5,368 bases of DNA from Paraglaciecola arctica (GTDB taxonomy: Bacteria > Pseudomonadota > Gammaproteobacteria > Enterobacterales > Alteromonadaceae): positions 1 to 5,368 of the forward strand of contig QIJM01000364.1 of NCBI GenBank assembly GCA_003232445.1, read 5' to 3'. Both the position numbers and the translations under genes were made by a program. Shown piece by piece: positions 1 to 5,020 of this stretch; within the stretch, counting starts at the first letter, position 1, and each line of letters begins with the position of its first letter. The notes under the pieces are model-generated. The model had not been told where the DNA came from and did no database searches. It worked only from the letters and a program-made list of their open reading frames with translations.

Positions 1-466
1 AATCTGCTGTGAGTTTATCCCGATGATGACGCCCACCCCGGAGGCAATAAGGTGACAAAGCCAGTTGAAATTTCTGCCTTAACTGCTTGATAAAATATTT
101 CTCTGTCTTTTTATTAGGTAAACCTGGAGCATGATGTCCACGAATCAACCAGCCCAACAGTTCATTTTCCATCTCGTCAGCAATGGTAACCCCTGCTTCG
201 ATATGATCAACGGGTAAACGACCTGAATCTTCGCCACGAAATATTCGTTGAATAGACTCATCCAGCTTTCCCATATCATGCAGCATCAGCGCTGCTTTAA
301 AGGTTTGGCGTAGCTCCTCTTTTTCTGTGTCATCGACTGTAGAAAACAACAACAGGTAATCAAATAAGGCTAATCCATAATCCAGCATCTCATCAATATG
401 ATCTGCATACCGATGAGATTCCAGTTCAGGTTTTTCCTTGGGTGGTGTATGAGCCAGATAATGCAT
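1..466 (-). CDS. cas3: Cas3 HD-nuclease domain, N-terminal 155 residues (gene continues past left edge)
   Basis: My translation from the ATG at 466-464 gives 155 codons open to the window edge. All Cas3-type HD metal-site motifs are present: H18, LMLHDMGK with H63-D64, VDHIEAG with D87-H88, and RGHHAPGL with H111-H112. A further RHHRDKL segment lies near residue 150. In type I systems this domain nicks and degrades the DNA displaced by Cascade, and in I-C it is normally fused to a superfamily 2 helicase. The helicase would lie beyond position 1 and is not seen. The start overlaps the cas7 stop (TAATG, 468-464) and has no clear Shine-Dalgarno, so translation is probably coupled to cas7. Its place after cas7 is unusual, since I-C cas3 normally comes first and this operon already has an HD gene there. 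HD-family membership is firm; that it is the full Cas3 rather than a second stand-alone HD protein is inferred. Confidence 0.85.
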   Translation of the reverse strand, partial: MHYLAHTPPKEKPELESHRYADHIDEMLDYGLALFDYLLLFSTVDDTEKEELRQTFKAALMLHDMGKLDESIQRIFRGEDSGRLPVDHIEAGVTIADEMENELLGWLIRGHHAPGLPNKKTEKYFIKQLRQKFQLALSPYCLRGGRHHRDKLTAD

Positions 467-1368
467 TATTCATTCACTAAGTCACGCACCTCTTTAAACC
501 GATCCAGAAAATTACCCAAATCATCTCGTTCAGGAATATCGTAATCATTGGCTGATGCTGGTTTTGTCACATCTGCTTTTAACTTAGGAGTCAAAGCATT
601 GATAAACAAATGTTCAGGACAAGAACCTAAAGTGTTTTTGTGTTCAGCAAACCAGGCATGTAAAACGGATATTTGAGGGCGAATTGCAGAAGCGGTGTGT
701 TGATAAACATAAGGCAACATAAATTTTAGCAAGTCCAAATCTTCGCTGGTTGCTCCCGTTTTTTTCGCAATGCTTGGATTCACAAAAATAGGCATGCAGT
801 AGATGCCATGTTGTACTACACGAAATGCCAAAGGTGCCATCCCACGATCTTTATCAGCTTCTACTCCTGACTTATTGGTGTTAGTCATTCGAACAACATC
901 AATGGGTGCGATTGACATACCCACGCCTATTTGAGTTGCACCCGTATTAATCAAATGAGCATAACCCCCTTCTGTTTTCTTCTTTTTTTGGTCTGCGCTC
1001 AATTCAGACTCTTTTAACGACTCTAAAAAGGTATTTCCAAACATGCGCGCATCCCAATAGTTTTGCATAAATTCGGCTTTATCCATCGCTTTGATTGCAT
1101 CCCTGTCACGTCCGCGCTCTTCCAGAATATTAAACTGATTCTTCGTTTCTTCACCAAGGTTGAGCTGTTTTTTGGCTTCTGAAAAAACTTCAGAATTTTC
1201 ACTAATTAAATCTCTTAATTTACGCTTTAGCGAAACAGGCGAGATCATTCCCAAGCCATCAAGTTCACGAGTTCTTGGCTCTGACTCCATATCGGGATCA
1301 CCGTTCGGGTTAGACATAGTGACATCCAAAACCAATAAACCAACATGGCGATTAAATGGTGCATTCAT
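466..1368 (-). CDS. cas7: Cas7 (Csd2/Csh2 family), Cascade backbone subunit
   Basis: The 300-residue product is a Cas7 RAMP protein, several copies of which form the helical filament that holds the crRNA spacer. Visible signatures are the N-terminal beta strand followed by NPNGDPD (residues 20-26), which is characteristic of Csd2/Csh2 proteins, SLKRKLRDL (46-54), and YWDARMFG (104-111), matching the F/Y-x-D-x-R-x-FG region of the family. The ATQIGVGMSIAPIDVVRMTNTNKS-type stretch is where I-C Cas7 has its FARSIDPI strand. Length is normal for I-C (about 280-300). The ATG (1368-1366) overlaps the cas8 TGA as ATGA, and GGGAGA (1380-1375) lies 6 nt upstream. It sits between cas8 and the second HD gene, the expected I-C order for its upstream partners. 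Family assignment is firm; it looks divergent from the best-known I-C members. Confidence 0.93.
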   Translation of the reverse strand: MNAPFNRHVGLLVLDVTMSNPNGDPDMESEPRTRELDGLGMISPVSLKRKLRDLISENSEVFSEAKKQLNLGEETKNQFNILEERGRDRDAIKAMDKAEFMQNYWDARMFGNTFLESLKESELSADQKKKKTEGGYAHLINTGATQIGVGMSIAPIDVVRMTNTNKSGVEADKDRGMAPLAFRVVQHGIYCMPIFVNPSIAKKTGATSEDLDLLKFMLPYVYQHTASAIRPQISVLHAWFAEHKNTLGSCPEHLFINALTPKLKADVTKPASANDYDIPERDDLGNFLDRFKEVRDLVNE

Positions 1369-1787
1369 GATTTTTCTCCCAGACTATTTTTTGATGTGTT
1401 TTTTTGTTCAAAAGAACGACCCGCTAAATATCCCAGCATAAGTTCAGCTTTGTAGGTATCAGATTTAGCCATAGGGTTAGACAAGAACTCACTTAGCAAC
1501 TTGGCCTGCTTACTCATCCAAATTTGAGCAAAAATTGCCCCGATTATCGCCTTATCCTCCGATCTGTCACCTTTAGCCTTCATTCGTTTAGCCCATGCGT
1601 TATAAGGTATTATACGAGAGGCCATAAACTCCATTGCTTTGCCCGGGCTTTGTAAAGCCATTCCATACACCTGATTCCCAATCAGGGTACTCGGAATATC
1701 TCCTTTTCGTTCACTTTTACAATAACCAATATGCAACTCATCCATAGCTGAGCATAACTGCCCTAACTGAAAAGAAAAATCTTTCAT
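1365..1787 (-). CDS. cas11c: Cas11c small subunit from an internal start within cas8c
   Basis: Type I-C systems make the Cascade small subunit (Cas11c) by internal translation of the 3' end of cas8c, and this gene shows the signal clearly. An in-frame ATG (1787-1785) is preceded by AAAGGAG (1800-1794) with a 6-nt spacer, the best Shine-Dalgarno in the window even though it lies deep inside a coding region. The product would be 140 residues beginning MKDFSFQLGQL, close to the size known for Cas11c, and predicted mostly helical from residue spacing. It corresponds to residues 567-706 of Cas8. Two copies normally line the belly of Cascade and stabilise the non-target strand. The position, size and ribosome site are seen; the functional role is by family analogy. 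Confidence 0.8.
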   Translation of the reverse strand: MKDFSFQLGQLCSAMDELHIGYCKSERKGDIPSTLIGNQVYGMALQSPGKAMEFMASRIIPYNAWAKRMKAKGDRSEDKAIIGAIFAQIWMSKQAKLLSEFLSNPMAKSDTYKAELMLGYLAGRSFEQKNTSKNSLGEKS

Positions 1788-3485
1788 ATAAATCTCCTTT
1801 GTTCGTCCGATTTTGTATAAAAATAATCCCATTAAAGTGACGGCACTCAAGGCTTGTGTGTTATTTTTCACATTGGTTTTAACATGGGCTTTTTTCTGCA
1901 ATACATGCTGCAATCGACTCTGTGTACAGTAGTTCAATAACGGCTGATATTGCTCAGCAATACGCTGCAAACAACGCCTTGCCAAAACATGGTTATTTCG
2001 TCCAAGAAACAACTTCATAACATCCGCAAAACTAATACCTGGAAGAGCTGTTGATGCGCACCCATCTCGAATGAATTTTTGTCGCGTTAAATATATTATT
2101 TGCTGTGGACTGATCGCCCACGGTGAACACATCTGTTTTTCATTTTTTCGTAACTGCGCATATAATTTGAAATCAGGTAAATTCTGGCAAGCCTGTTTCC
2201 ACTGTTCAGCGGCACAAACTAACTCCCCAACTTTGGCCGTTGTACTATAATTTATTTTTCGGTTGGCTTTATCTAAAACGATAATTTCTATAAATTCAAC
2301 GACGGCATCAAGGATTAATTCATTACCTTTGAATAATGCTAACACCGACTCTGAAGCATCAAGATAATCTTCAAAATCATCAACTTCAGATTTAGCAGTG
2401 ACACCAGTAATAAGCGGTGTTAGTGGTAGATTCCAGTCTTCCTTACAATAGGCTAACAACAGGCTAGGCGATGCTCCAAGGGTTGATGGTAATTTTGACC
2501 AGGTTTGATTCTTAAATTTTGGTAAATTAATAAAAGCAATACTGGCCGCAAGTTTTTGGCTAAGCTTGTCGGATAGAGAAAAAGCTTCTCCGCCTGAAGT
2601 GTCATACCGTTTAACAGTTGGGCCACTTGTCGTGGAATTTTTGGCAAATAGCGATGTACTACCAATAACATTCAGCTTTTCTTTTGGAAATATATCGTAA
2701 ACAACCGACTCAGTATTTCCTGTTAAAGCACACTCCCCATTTCGAATTTTTTTATTTGCCTTTAATTCTGCTGCGAACAACCCCTTAGAAAGACTGTCTA
2801 CTCGTTTTTTGGATGATGCGTAGATATCAATATCCGCTTGAGGGAAACAATCAAGTATTAGCGTGACTCGCTTGCCATCTTTAATTTCACCTTTTGAACT
2901 CACATCATCGCCAAATAACAAGGTGCAAATATGCTTTAAGCTAAATGCATCCGCCCCCTGTAGAGCAGACTCAATCAACAGATTAGCAATCTGCTTAAGT
3001 ATCTCGACCCCTGTTTCTGTTTGACTGTATCGTTCAAATAACTGGTAAACAGCATCACAATCATCAATGCCAGCCAATTGTTCTTTACGTACCAACACCT
3101 GCTTTCGATAACTTGGCCAAGTTTTAATGTGTGATAAGTTAACTGGATGCTCTTGTGATAGACGTTCAATTAATTCGCGATATTGAACCTCACTGGGCTT
3201 ACTCACCTCCTCTTTCCACGCAAGATAGTTTGCATGCCCTTCTGCCAATAAAGGATGAATAACTTTGACCGCAGGGAATTGATTTTTATTGCCATTTCCC
3301 AACGACCAACTATCTTGAATCTGCTCCTTGCTCATCAATCGAACCGAGCTTACCTGACCATGCTCATCCAGCATCACTCGAAATGTTGTACCCATACCTG
3401 GAGACTGAATATCATTATGTTTAATGGCTGGCGTCTCCCCCATAGCCTCCAACCCCCGGTATATTGAATAGAGTTCATTCAACAT
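1365..3485 (-). CDS. cas8c: Cas8c-like large subunit of type I-C Cascade
   Basis: This is the large Cascade subunit, which in type I-C recognises the PAM and locks the R-loop. I choose the ATG at 3485-3483 (MLNELYSIYRG...), giving 706 residues, because AGGGGGA (3500-3494) lies 8 nt upstream and the N-terminus then fits the Cas8c pattern of a leading Leu/Tyr-rich helix followed by a strand with D-x-x-G (VMLDEHGQV). An upstream in-frame ATG at 3551 would add 22 Lys/Arg-rich residues lying entirely inside cas5 and has no such support. The C-terminal part is helical and ends with AELMLGYLAGRSFEQK, like the LGYYHQRQ-type tail of Cas8c. It is longer than the roughly 550-620 residues usual for Cas8c, so it may be a divergent branch. 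It overlaps cas5 by 11 nt and cas7 by ATGA, and contains an internal cas11c start. Confidence 0.88.
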   Translation of the reverse strand: MLNELYSIYRGLEAMGETPAIKHNDIQSPGMGTTFRVMLDEHGQVSSVRLMSKEQIQDSWSLGNGNKNQFPAVKVIHPLLAEGHANYLAWKEEVSKPSEVQYRELIERLSQEHPVNLSHIKTWPSYRKQVLVRKEQLAGIDDCDAVYQLFERYSQTETGVEILKQIANLLIESALQGADAFSLKHICTLLFGDDVSSKGEIKDGKRVTLILDCFPQADIDIYASSKKRVDSLSKGLFAAELKANKKIRNGECALTGNTESVVYDIFPKEKLNVIGSTSLFAKNSTTSGPTVKRYDTSGGEAFSLSDKLSQKLAASIAFINLPKFKNQTWSKLPSTLGASPSLLLAYCKEDWNLPLTPLITGVTAKSEVDDFEDYLDASESVLALFKGNELILDAVVEFIEIIVLDKANRKINYSTTAKVGELVCAAEQWKQACQNLPDFKLYAQLRKNEKQMCSPWAISPQQIIYLTRQKFIRDGCASTALPGISFADVMKLFLGRNNHVLARRCLQRIAEQYQPLLNYCTQSRLQHVLQKKAHVKTNVKNNTQALSAVTLMGLFLYKIGRTKEIYMKDFSFQLGQLCSAMDELHIGYCKSERKGDIPSTLIGNQVYGMALQSPGKAMEFMASRIIPYNAWAKRMKAKGDRSEDKAIIGAIFAQIWMSKQAKLLSEFLSNPMAKSDTYKAELMLGYLAGRSFEQKNTSKNSLGEKS
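1794..1800 (-). promoter_or_regulatory. Internal Shine-Dalgarno for cas11c
   Basis: AAAGGAG on the minus strand lies 6 nt before the in-frame ATG at 1787. It falls within cas8 codons for Thr-Lys-Glu, where nothing in the Cas8 protein requires this wording, which supports selection for internal initiation. Confidence 0.78.
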
Positions 3486-4143
3486 AATTAAATTCCCCCT
3501 TCTTAATCCACGCTTTTTCACCTTGCTGAAATCGCGGTTTGTATTGCCCATTCACGGCTTTATCAAAAACCTGATTAAGCACAGACACCAAATCCAGATT
3601 AATTGCGGCATCAACCTCAGTTGCATCTGGCAAAGACTCATCATCACGAAACGGCCCCCAATAGCTCGGAACGAATTCATTCCAGCCTAGTGCGGGTGTT
3701 TTATGACATTGTCCTTTTTTTAATCGCCGCTCGAAGATTGCCTCCAACGCATGACAAGGATTGTTACCGTGTTTTAAATGCTGACCGCTGCCATTTTCAA
3801 CAACACCATAAATACGATAACAAACTTCAGAAAGAATGAGAGCTGAAAACTGAAAGCTTGTTTCATTTTTAATGCTTTTAGAAGAACGTAAATTACCACG
3901 ATAATTATTGGTGTATTTCTGAAAGCTTAGCTCGCCACCATTGCTTCCTTTTTTCTTGCAAACCTCAACCCTTGTTGGCCGAATCCATGCTTTACCATCA
4001 TTAAAAAATGCAACCGATTCAAATATTCCTTTCACCGCCGACCATGTTGGCACTGGATAACTTGTCGGTGTTGCCCCCGTATCGGGCCGTGACCACATTG
4101 CGAATGGCCCAGCTATTTCCATTGAAATTTCATATTTACTCAT
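3475..4143 (-). CDS. cas5c: Cas5 of type I-C (Cas5c/Cas5d), crRNA 5'-handle subunit
   Basis: The 222-residue product is a Cas5 RAMP protein. In type I-C it caps the 5' end of the crRNA and replaces Cas6 as the pre-crRNA endoribonuclease. The sequence shows the N-terminal Cas5 strand (EISMEIAGPFAMWSRPD), PVPTWSAVKGIFESV (about 30-44), equivalent to the T-P-S-A-x-G-I-L-E-A-I helix, and IFERRLKKGQC...P-x-LG-x-x-EF (about 136-157), a strong I-C Cas5 signature. From memory of the Bacillus halodurans enzyme, the catalytic Tyr after ILEAI appears replaced by Ala/Phe (45-46), and the Lys of a Lys-His pair by Cys (C130-H131), although another K124-H125 lies nearby. Processing activity is therefore uncertain. 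The ATG overlaps the HD gene stop (ATGA at 4143-4140), with AGGGGGA 7 nt upstream. The product family is firm, the catalytic status is not. Confidence 0.9.
   Translation of the reverse strand: MSKYEISMEIAGPFAMWSRPDTGATPTSYPVPTWSAVKGIFESVAFFNDGKAWIRPTRVEVCKKKGSNGGELSFQKYTNNYRGNLRSSKSIKNETSFQFSALILSEVCYRIYGVVENGSGQHLKHGNNPCHALEAIFERRLKKGQCHKTPALGWNEFVPSYWGPFRDDESLPDATEVDAAINLDLVSVLNQVFDKAVNGQYKPRFQQGEKAWIKKGEFNYVE
3494..3500 (-). promoter_or_regulatory. Shine-Dalgarno that sets the cas8c start
   Basis: AGGGGGA on the minus strand lies 8 nt before the ATG at 3485 and inside the last codons of cas5. It decides the 3485 start over the longer reading from 3551. An almost identical AGGGGGA (4157-4151) lies 7 nt before the cas5 ATG. 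Confidence 0.75.
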
Positions 4144-4685
4144 TCTATTTTCCCCCTATAACCCTGAATTAACGCTTTATTTACCAATGCATCGAGTCTT
4201 TCAATGTAATGTTCCGGCGCACTGCTCAACGCTTCATTTTTGTGGGTTTTGTTGTCCGGCTTTTCCATTCTGTCTGAAAAACCATTTTTACCCTCCGGTT
4301 TCAGGCAATCGATCAAGCCGCTATGGTGAGATGCAATGCACAGCGCCAATATTTGTCCAACCAGTTCTCCTTGTGGCTCCCACCTCCGGCAGCTCTCCCA
4401 TACCCATTGAGCACCTGCACTTGAATGGTCTATTTTTCCTTTCAAGCCCTTGAAATCGACATACTCATCTTCGTCAGGATTAATTTTTCCGGTGGCCGAG
4501 CCTATATAAACCTGAAAGTCTGCGCTGAACTTGCCCATGTCATGCAATAGACCAATCAATTCGCCAGCATCGGACACTCCCAATTTAGACCCTAATTCGG
4601 CGGTGATATCGCCTACCTCGAAAAGATGGCTTTCAAGCGACTGCTCTTCCCCATCTTTTCGCCGATGGGCAATGAATGTATTCAT
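4140..4685 (-). CDS. Short stand-alone HD nuclease, Cas3''-like (truncated Cas3 head)
   Basis: The 181-residue product is a Cas3-type HD domain: H20 (ESHL), LLHDMGKF with H48-D49, KIDHSSAGA with D86-H87, and ASHHSGL with H120-H121, so the main metal-binding set is intact. The sequence after it (KPEGKNGFSDRMEKPDNKTH) resembles the region following HHSGL in full-length type I Cas3. The protein ends before the conserved D-A-D motif that closes the Cas3 HD fold and precedes the helicase, and no helicase follows. It occupies the head of the operon, where I-C cas3 normally sits, and overlaps cas5 as ATGA, so it is probably translated and coupled. It could be a retained HD subunit of Cascade, as in I-A, or a relic of a replaced cas3. 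Start chosen because IAH...H spacing matches Cas3 N-termini; the ribosome site is weak. Confidence 0.85.
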   Translation of the reverse strand: MNTFIAHRRKDGEEQSLESHLFEVGDITAELGSKLGVSDAGELIGLLHDMGKFSADFQVYIGSATGKINPDEDEYVDFKGLKGKIDHSSAGAQWVWESCRRWEPQGELVGQILALCIASHHSGLIDCLKPEGKNGFSDRMEKPDNKTHKNEALSSAPEHYIERLDALVNKALIQGYRGKIE

Positions 4686-4728
4686 AATGCGTATCCATGT
4701 GTTTGTTTTTCACTGTGCATTTTTATTT

Positions 4729-4839
4729 TCACAAAAACTGGATTGCTATGACGATAAATAGAACCCAAACAGCCCAAAATCTAGGGCTTTGCAACTGAGT
4801 TAACAGAAGCCTTAGCTCGCGAAACAACTTCCAATCCAT
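4729..4839 (-). CDS. 36-residue hydrophobic small protein, candidate CreT-like toxin or cas leader peptide
   Basis: The ATG at 4839-4837 opens 36 codons ending in TGA at 4731-4729. The N-terminal half is basic and amphipathic (MDWKLFRELRLLLTQLQ), then a Pro, then a 16-residue hydrophobic, Trp-rich segment (FWAVWVLFIVIAIQFL) to the C-terminus. That is the build of small inner-membrane toxins and other tiny membrane proteins; I recognise no specific family. It lies about 28 nt downstream of the predicted start site of the leftward promoter (4901-4873), and that promoter is covered by the sequence matching the repeat RNA. Its stop is 43 nt before the cas3'' start, with no convincing terminator between, so it may share the cas transcript. 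Ribosome signals are modest (GAAAGG 13 nt, GGG 7 nt upstream). The ORF is seen; that it is expressed or toxic is inferred from context. Confidence 0.5.
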   Translation of the reverse strand: MDWKLFRELRLLLTQLQSPRFWAVWVLFIVIAIQFL

Positions 4840-4872
4840 AGCGCTACCCGTACCTTTCTGAAAAGATGCGCC

Positions 4873-4901
4873 ATAATACATTCACTTGATGTTAATTGCA
4901 A
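4873..4901 (-). promoter_or_regulatory. Leftward sigma70-type promoter for small ORF and probably the cas operon
   Basis: On the minus strand, TTGCAA (4901-4896, 4/6 to consensus) is followed by exactly 17 nt and then TATTAT (4878-4873, 5/6). Transcription would begin near 4867, giving a 5' leader of about 28 nt to the 36-codon ORF and about 180 nt to cas3''. It is the best leftward promoter in the intergenic region. The 17-nt spacer and -35 box are overlaid by the site matched by the repeat RNA. Confidence 0.6.
4881..4898 (+). promoter_or_regulatory. Putative Cascade operator: TTC PAM plus partial protospacer matching the repeat RNA
   Basis: TTC at 4881-4883 is the usual I-C PAM. The next 15 bases (4884-4898) equal the 15 bases directly after the CRISPR repeat (4963-4977), except at positions 6 (A versus T) and 12 (A versus T); the match stops at position 16. 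Type I Cascade leaves every sixth crRNA base unpaired, so for Cascade this is a full seed-side match too short to license Cas3 cleavage. The site overlaps the leftward promoter spacer and the shared -35 box, so binding should block both promoters. The alignment is seen; binding is inferred. Confidence 0.7.
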
Positions 4902-4924
4902 AAATTAAAAATATCATCTACTAT
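4896..4924 (+). promoter_or_regulatory. Rightward promoter for the single-repeat RNA
   Basis: TTGCAA (4896-4901) is followed by 17 nt and then TACTAT (4919-4924), each 4/6 to the sigma70 consensus. Transcription would start near 4931, at the first base of the repeat. Because TTGCAA is its own reverse complement, the same hexamer also serves as the -35 box of the leftward promoter. Confidence 0.5.
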
Positions 4925-4931
4925 TAGATCG

Positions 4932-4962
4932 GTCGCGCCTTCACAGGCGCGTGGATTGAAAC
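4932..4962 (+). CRISPR. Single intact type I-C CRISPR repeat
   Basis: The 31-nt unit has the standard I-C form GTCGCGCC...GGCGCGTGGATTGAAAC. It folds into a 6-bp stem (CGCGCC 4934-4939 with GGCGCG 4946-4951) around a 6-nt loop, followed by the 11-nt 5' handle TGGATTGAAAC (4952-4962) expected after Cas5c cleavage at the stem base. A G at 4931 could make it 32 nt. No second repeat follows within the window, so this is not an ordinary array. Confidence 0.9.
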
Positions 4963-4983
4963 ACTTGTTGTTATTTGTTGCTG

Positions 4984-5020
4984 AAAAACACTGCTTGTAA
5001 TTATGAAGCAGTGTGTTTTT
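4984..5020. terminator. Bidirectional intrinsic terminator after the single-repeat RNA
   Basis: A perfect 9-bp stem (ACACTGCTT 4988-4996 with AAGCAGTGT 5006-5014) encloses a 9-nt loop, flanked by an A-tract (4984-4988) and a T-tract (5016-5020). It can stop rightward transcription of the repeat RNA. On the other strand it also ends in a T-run, so it can block transcripts arriving from the gene at the right edge. Confidence 0.8.

Larger units (their letters stand above)
4931..5020 (+). ncRNA. Putative crRNA-like regulatory RNA (one repeat, spacer-like guide, terminator hairpin)
   Basis: The predicted transcript runs from the start near 4931 through the repeat (to 4962), a 25-nt spacer-like stretch (4963-4987) and a hairpin terminator ending at a T-tract (5020). 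Cas5 cleavage would leave an 11-nt handle plus guide, with the terminator hairpin replacing the usual second repeat at the 3' end. The first 15 guide bases match the operator at 4884-4898. This is the design of CreA or CreR RNAs, known in other subtypes, which guide Cascade to repress a toxin gene or the cas operon. The parts are seen; the function is inferred. The alternative is a collapsed, spacerless array remnant. Confidence 0.65.

Noticed and set aside
1160..1441. Plus-strand 93-codon open frame across the cas7/cas8 junction
   Set aside because: It is the antisense shadow of well-supported cas7 and cas8; the same holds for the other plus-strand frames within 3255-4761.
2911..2925. Short AAATAACAA match between cas8 and the reverse complement of the guide
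   Set aside because: Nine AT-rich bases, not anchored at the guide seed, as expected by chance.
3486..3551. Upstream in-frame ATG that would extend Cas8 by 22 residues
   Set aside because: The extension lies wholly inside cas5, is Lys/Arg-rich, and lacks the good Shine-Dalgarno seen before 3485.
4696..4698. Minus-strand ATG 13 nt before the cas3'' start
   Set aside because: It is out of frame and opens only 21 codons within the cas3'' start region, with no ribosome site.
4720..4748. Possible separate cas promoter (TAGCAA, 17 nt, TAAAAA on the minus strand)
   Set aside because: Only 3/6 and 4/6 to consensus in an AT-rich stretch; much weaker than the promoter at 4873-4901. Kept in mind as an alternative.
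4771..4788. AGCCC...GGGCT hairpin in the cas leader
   Set aside because: Only 5 bp, inside the small ORF, with no T-tract on the transcribed strand; not supported as a terminator or attenuator.
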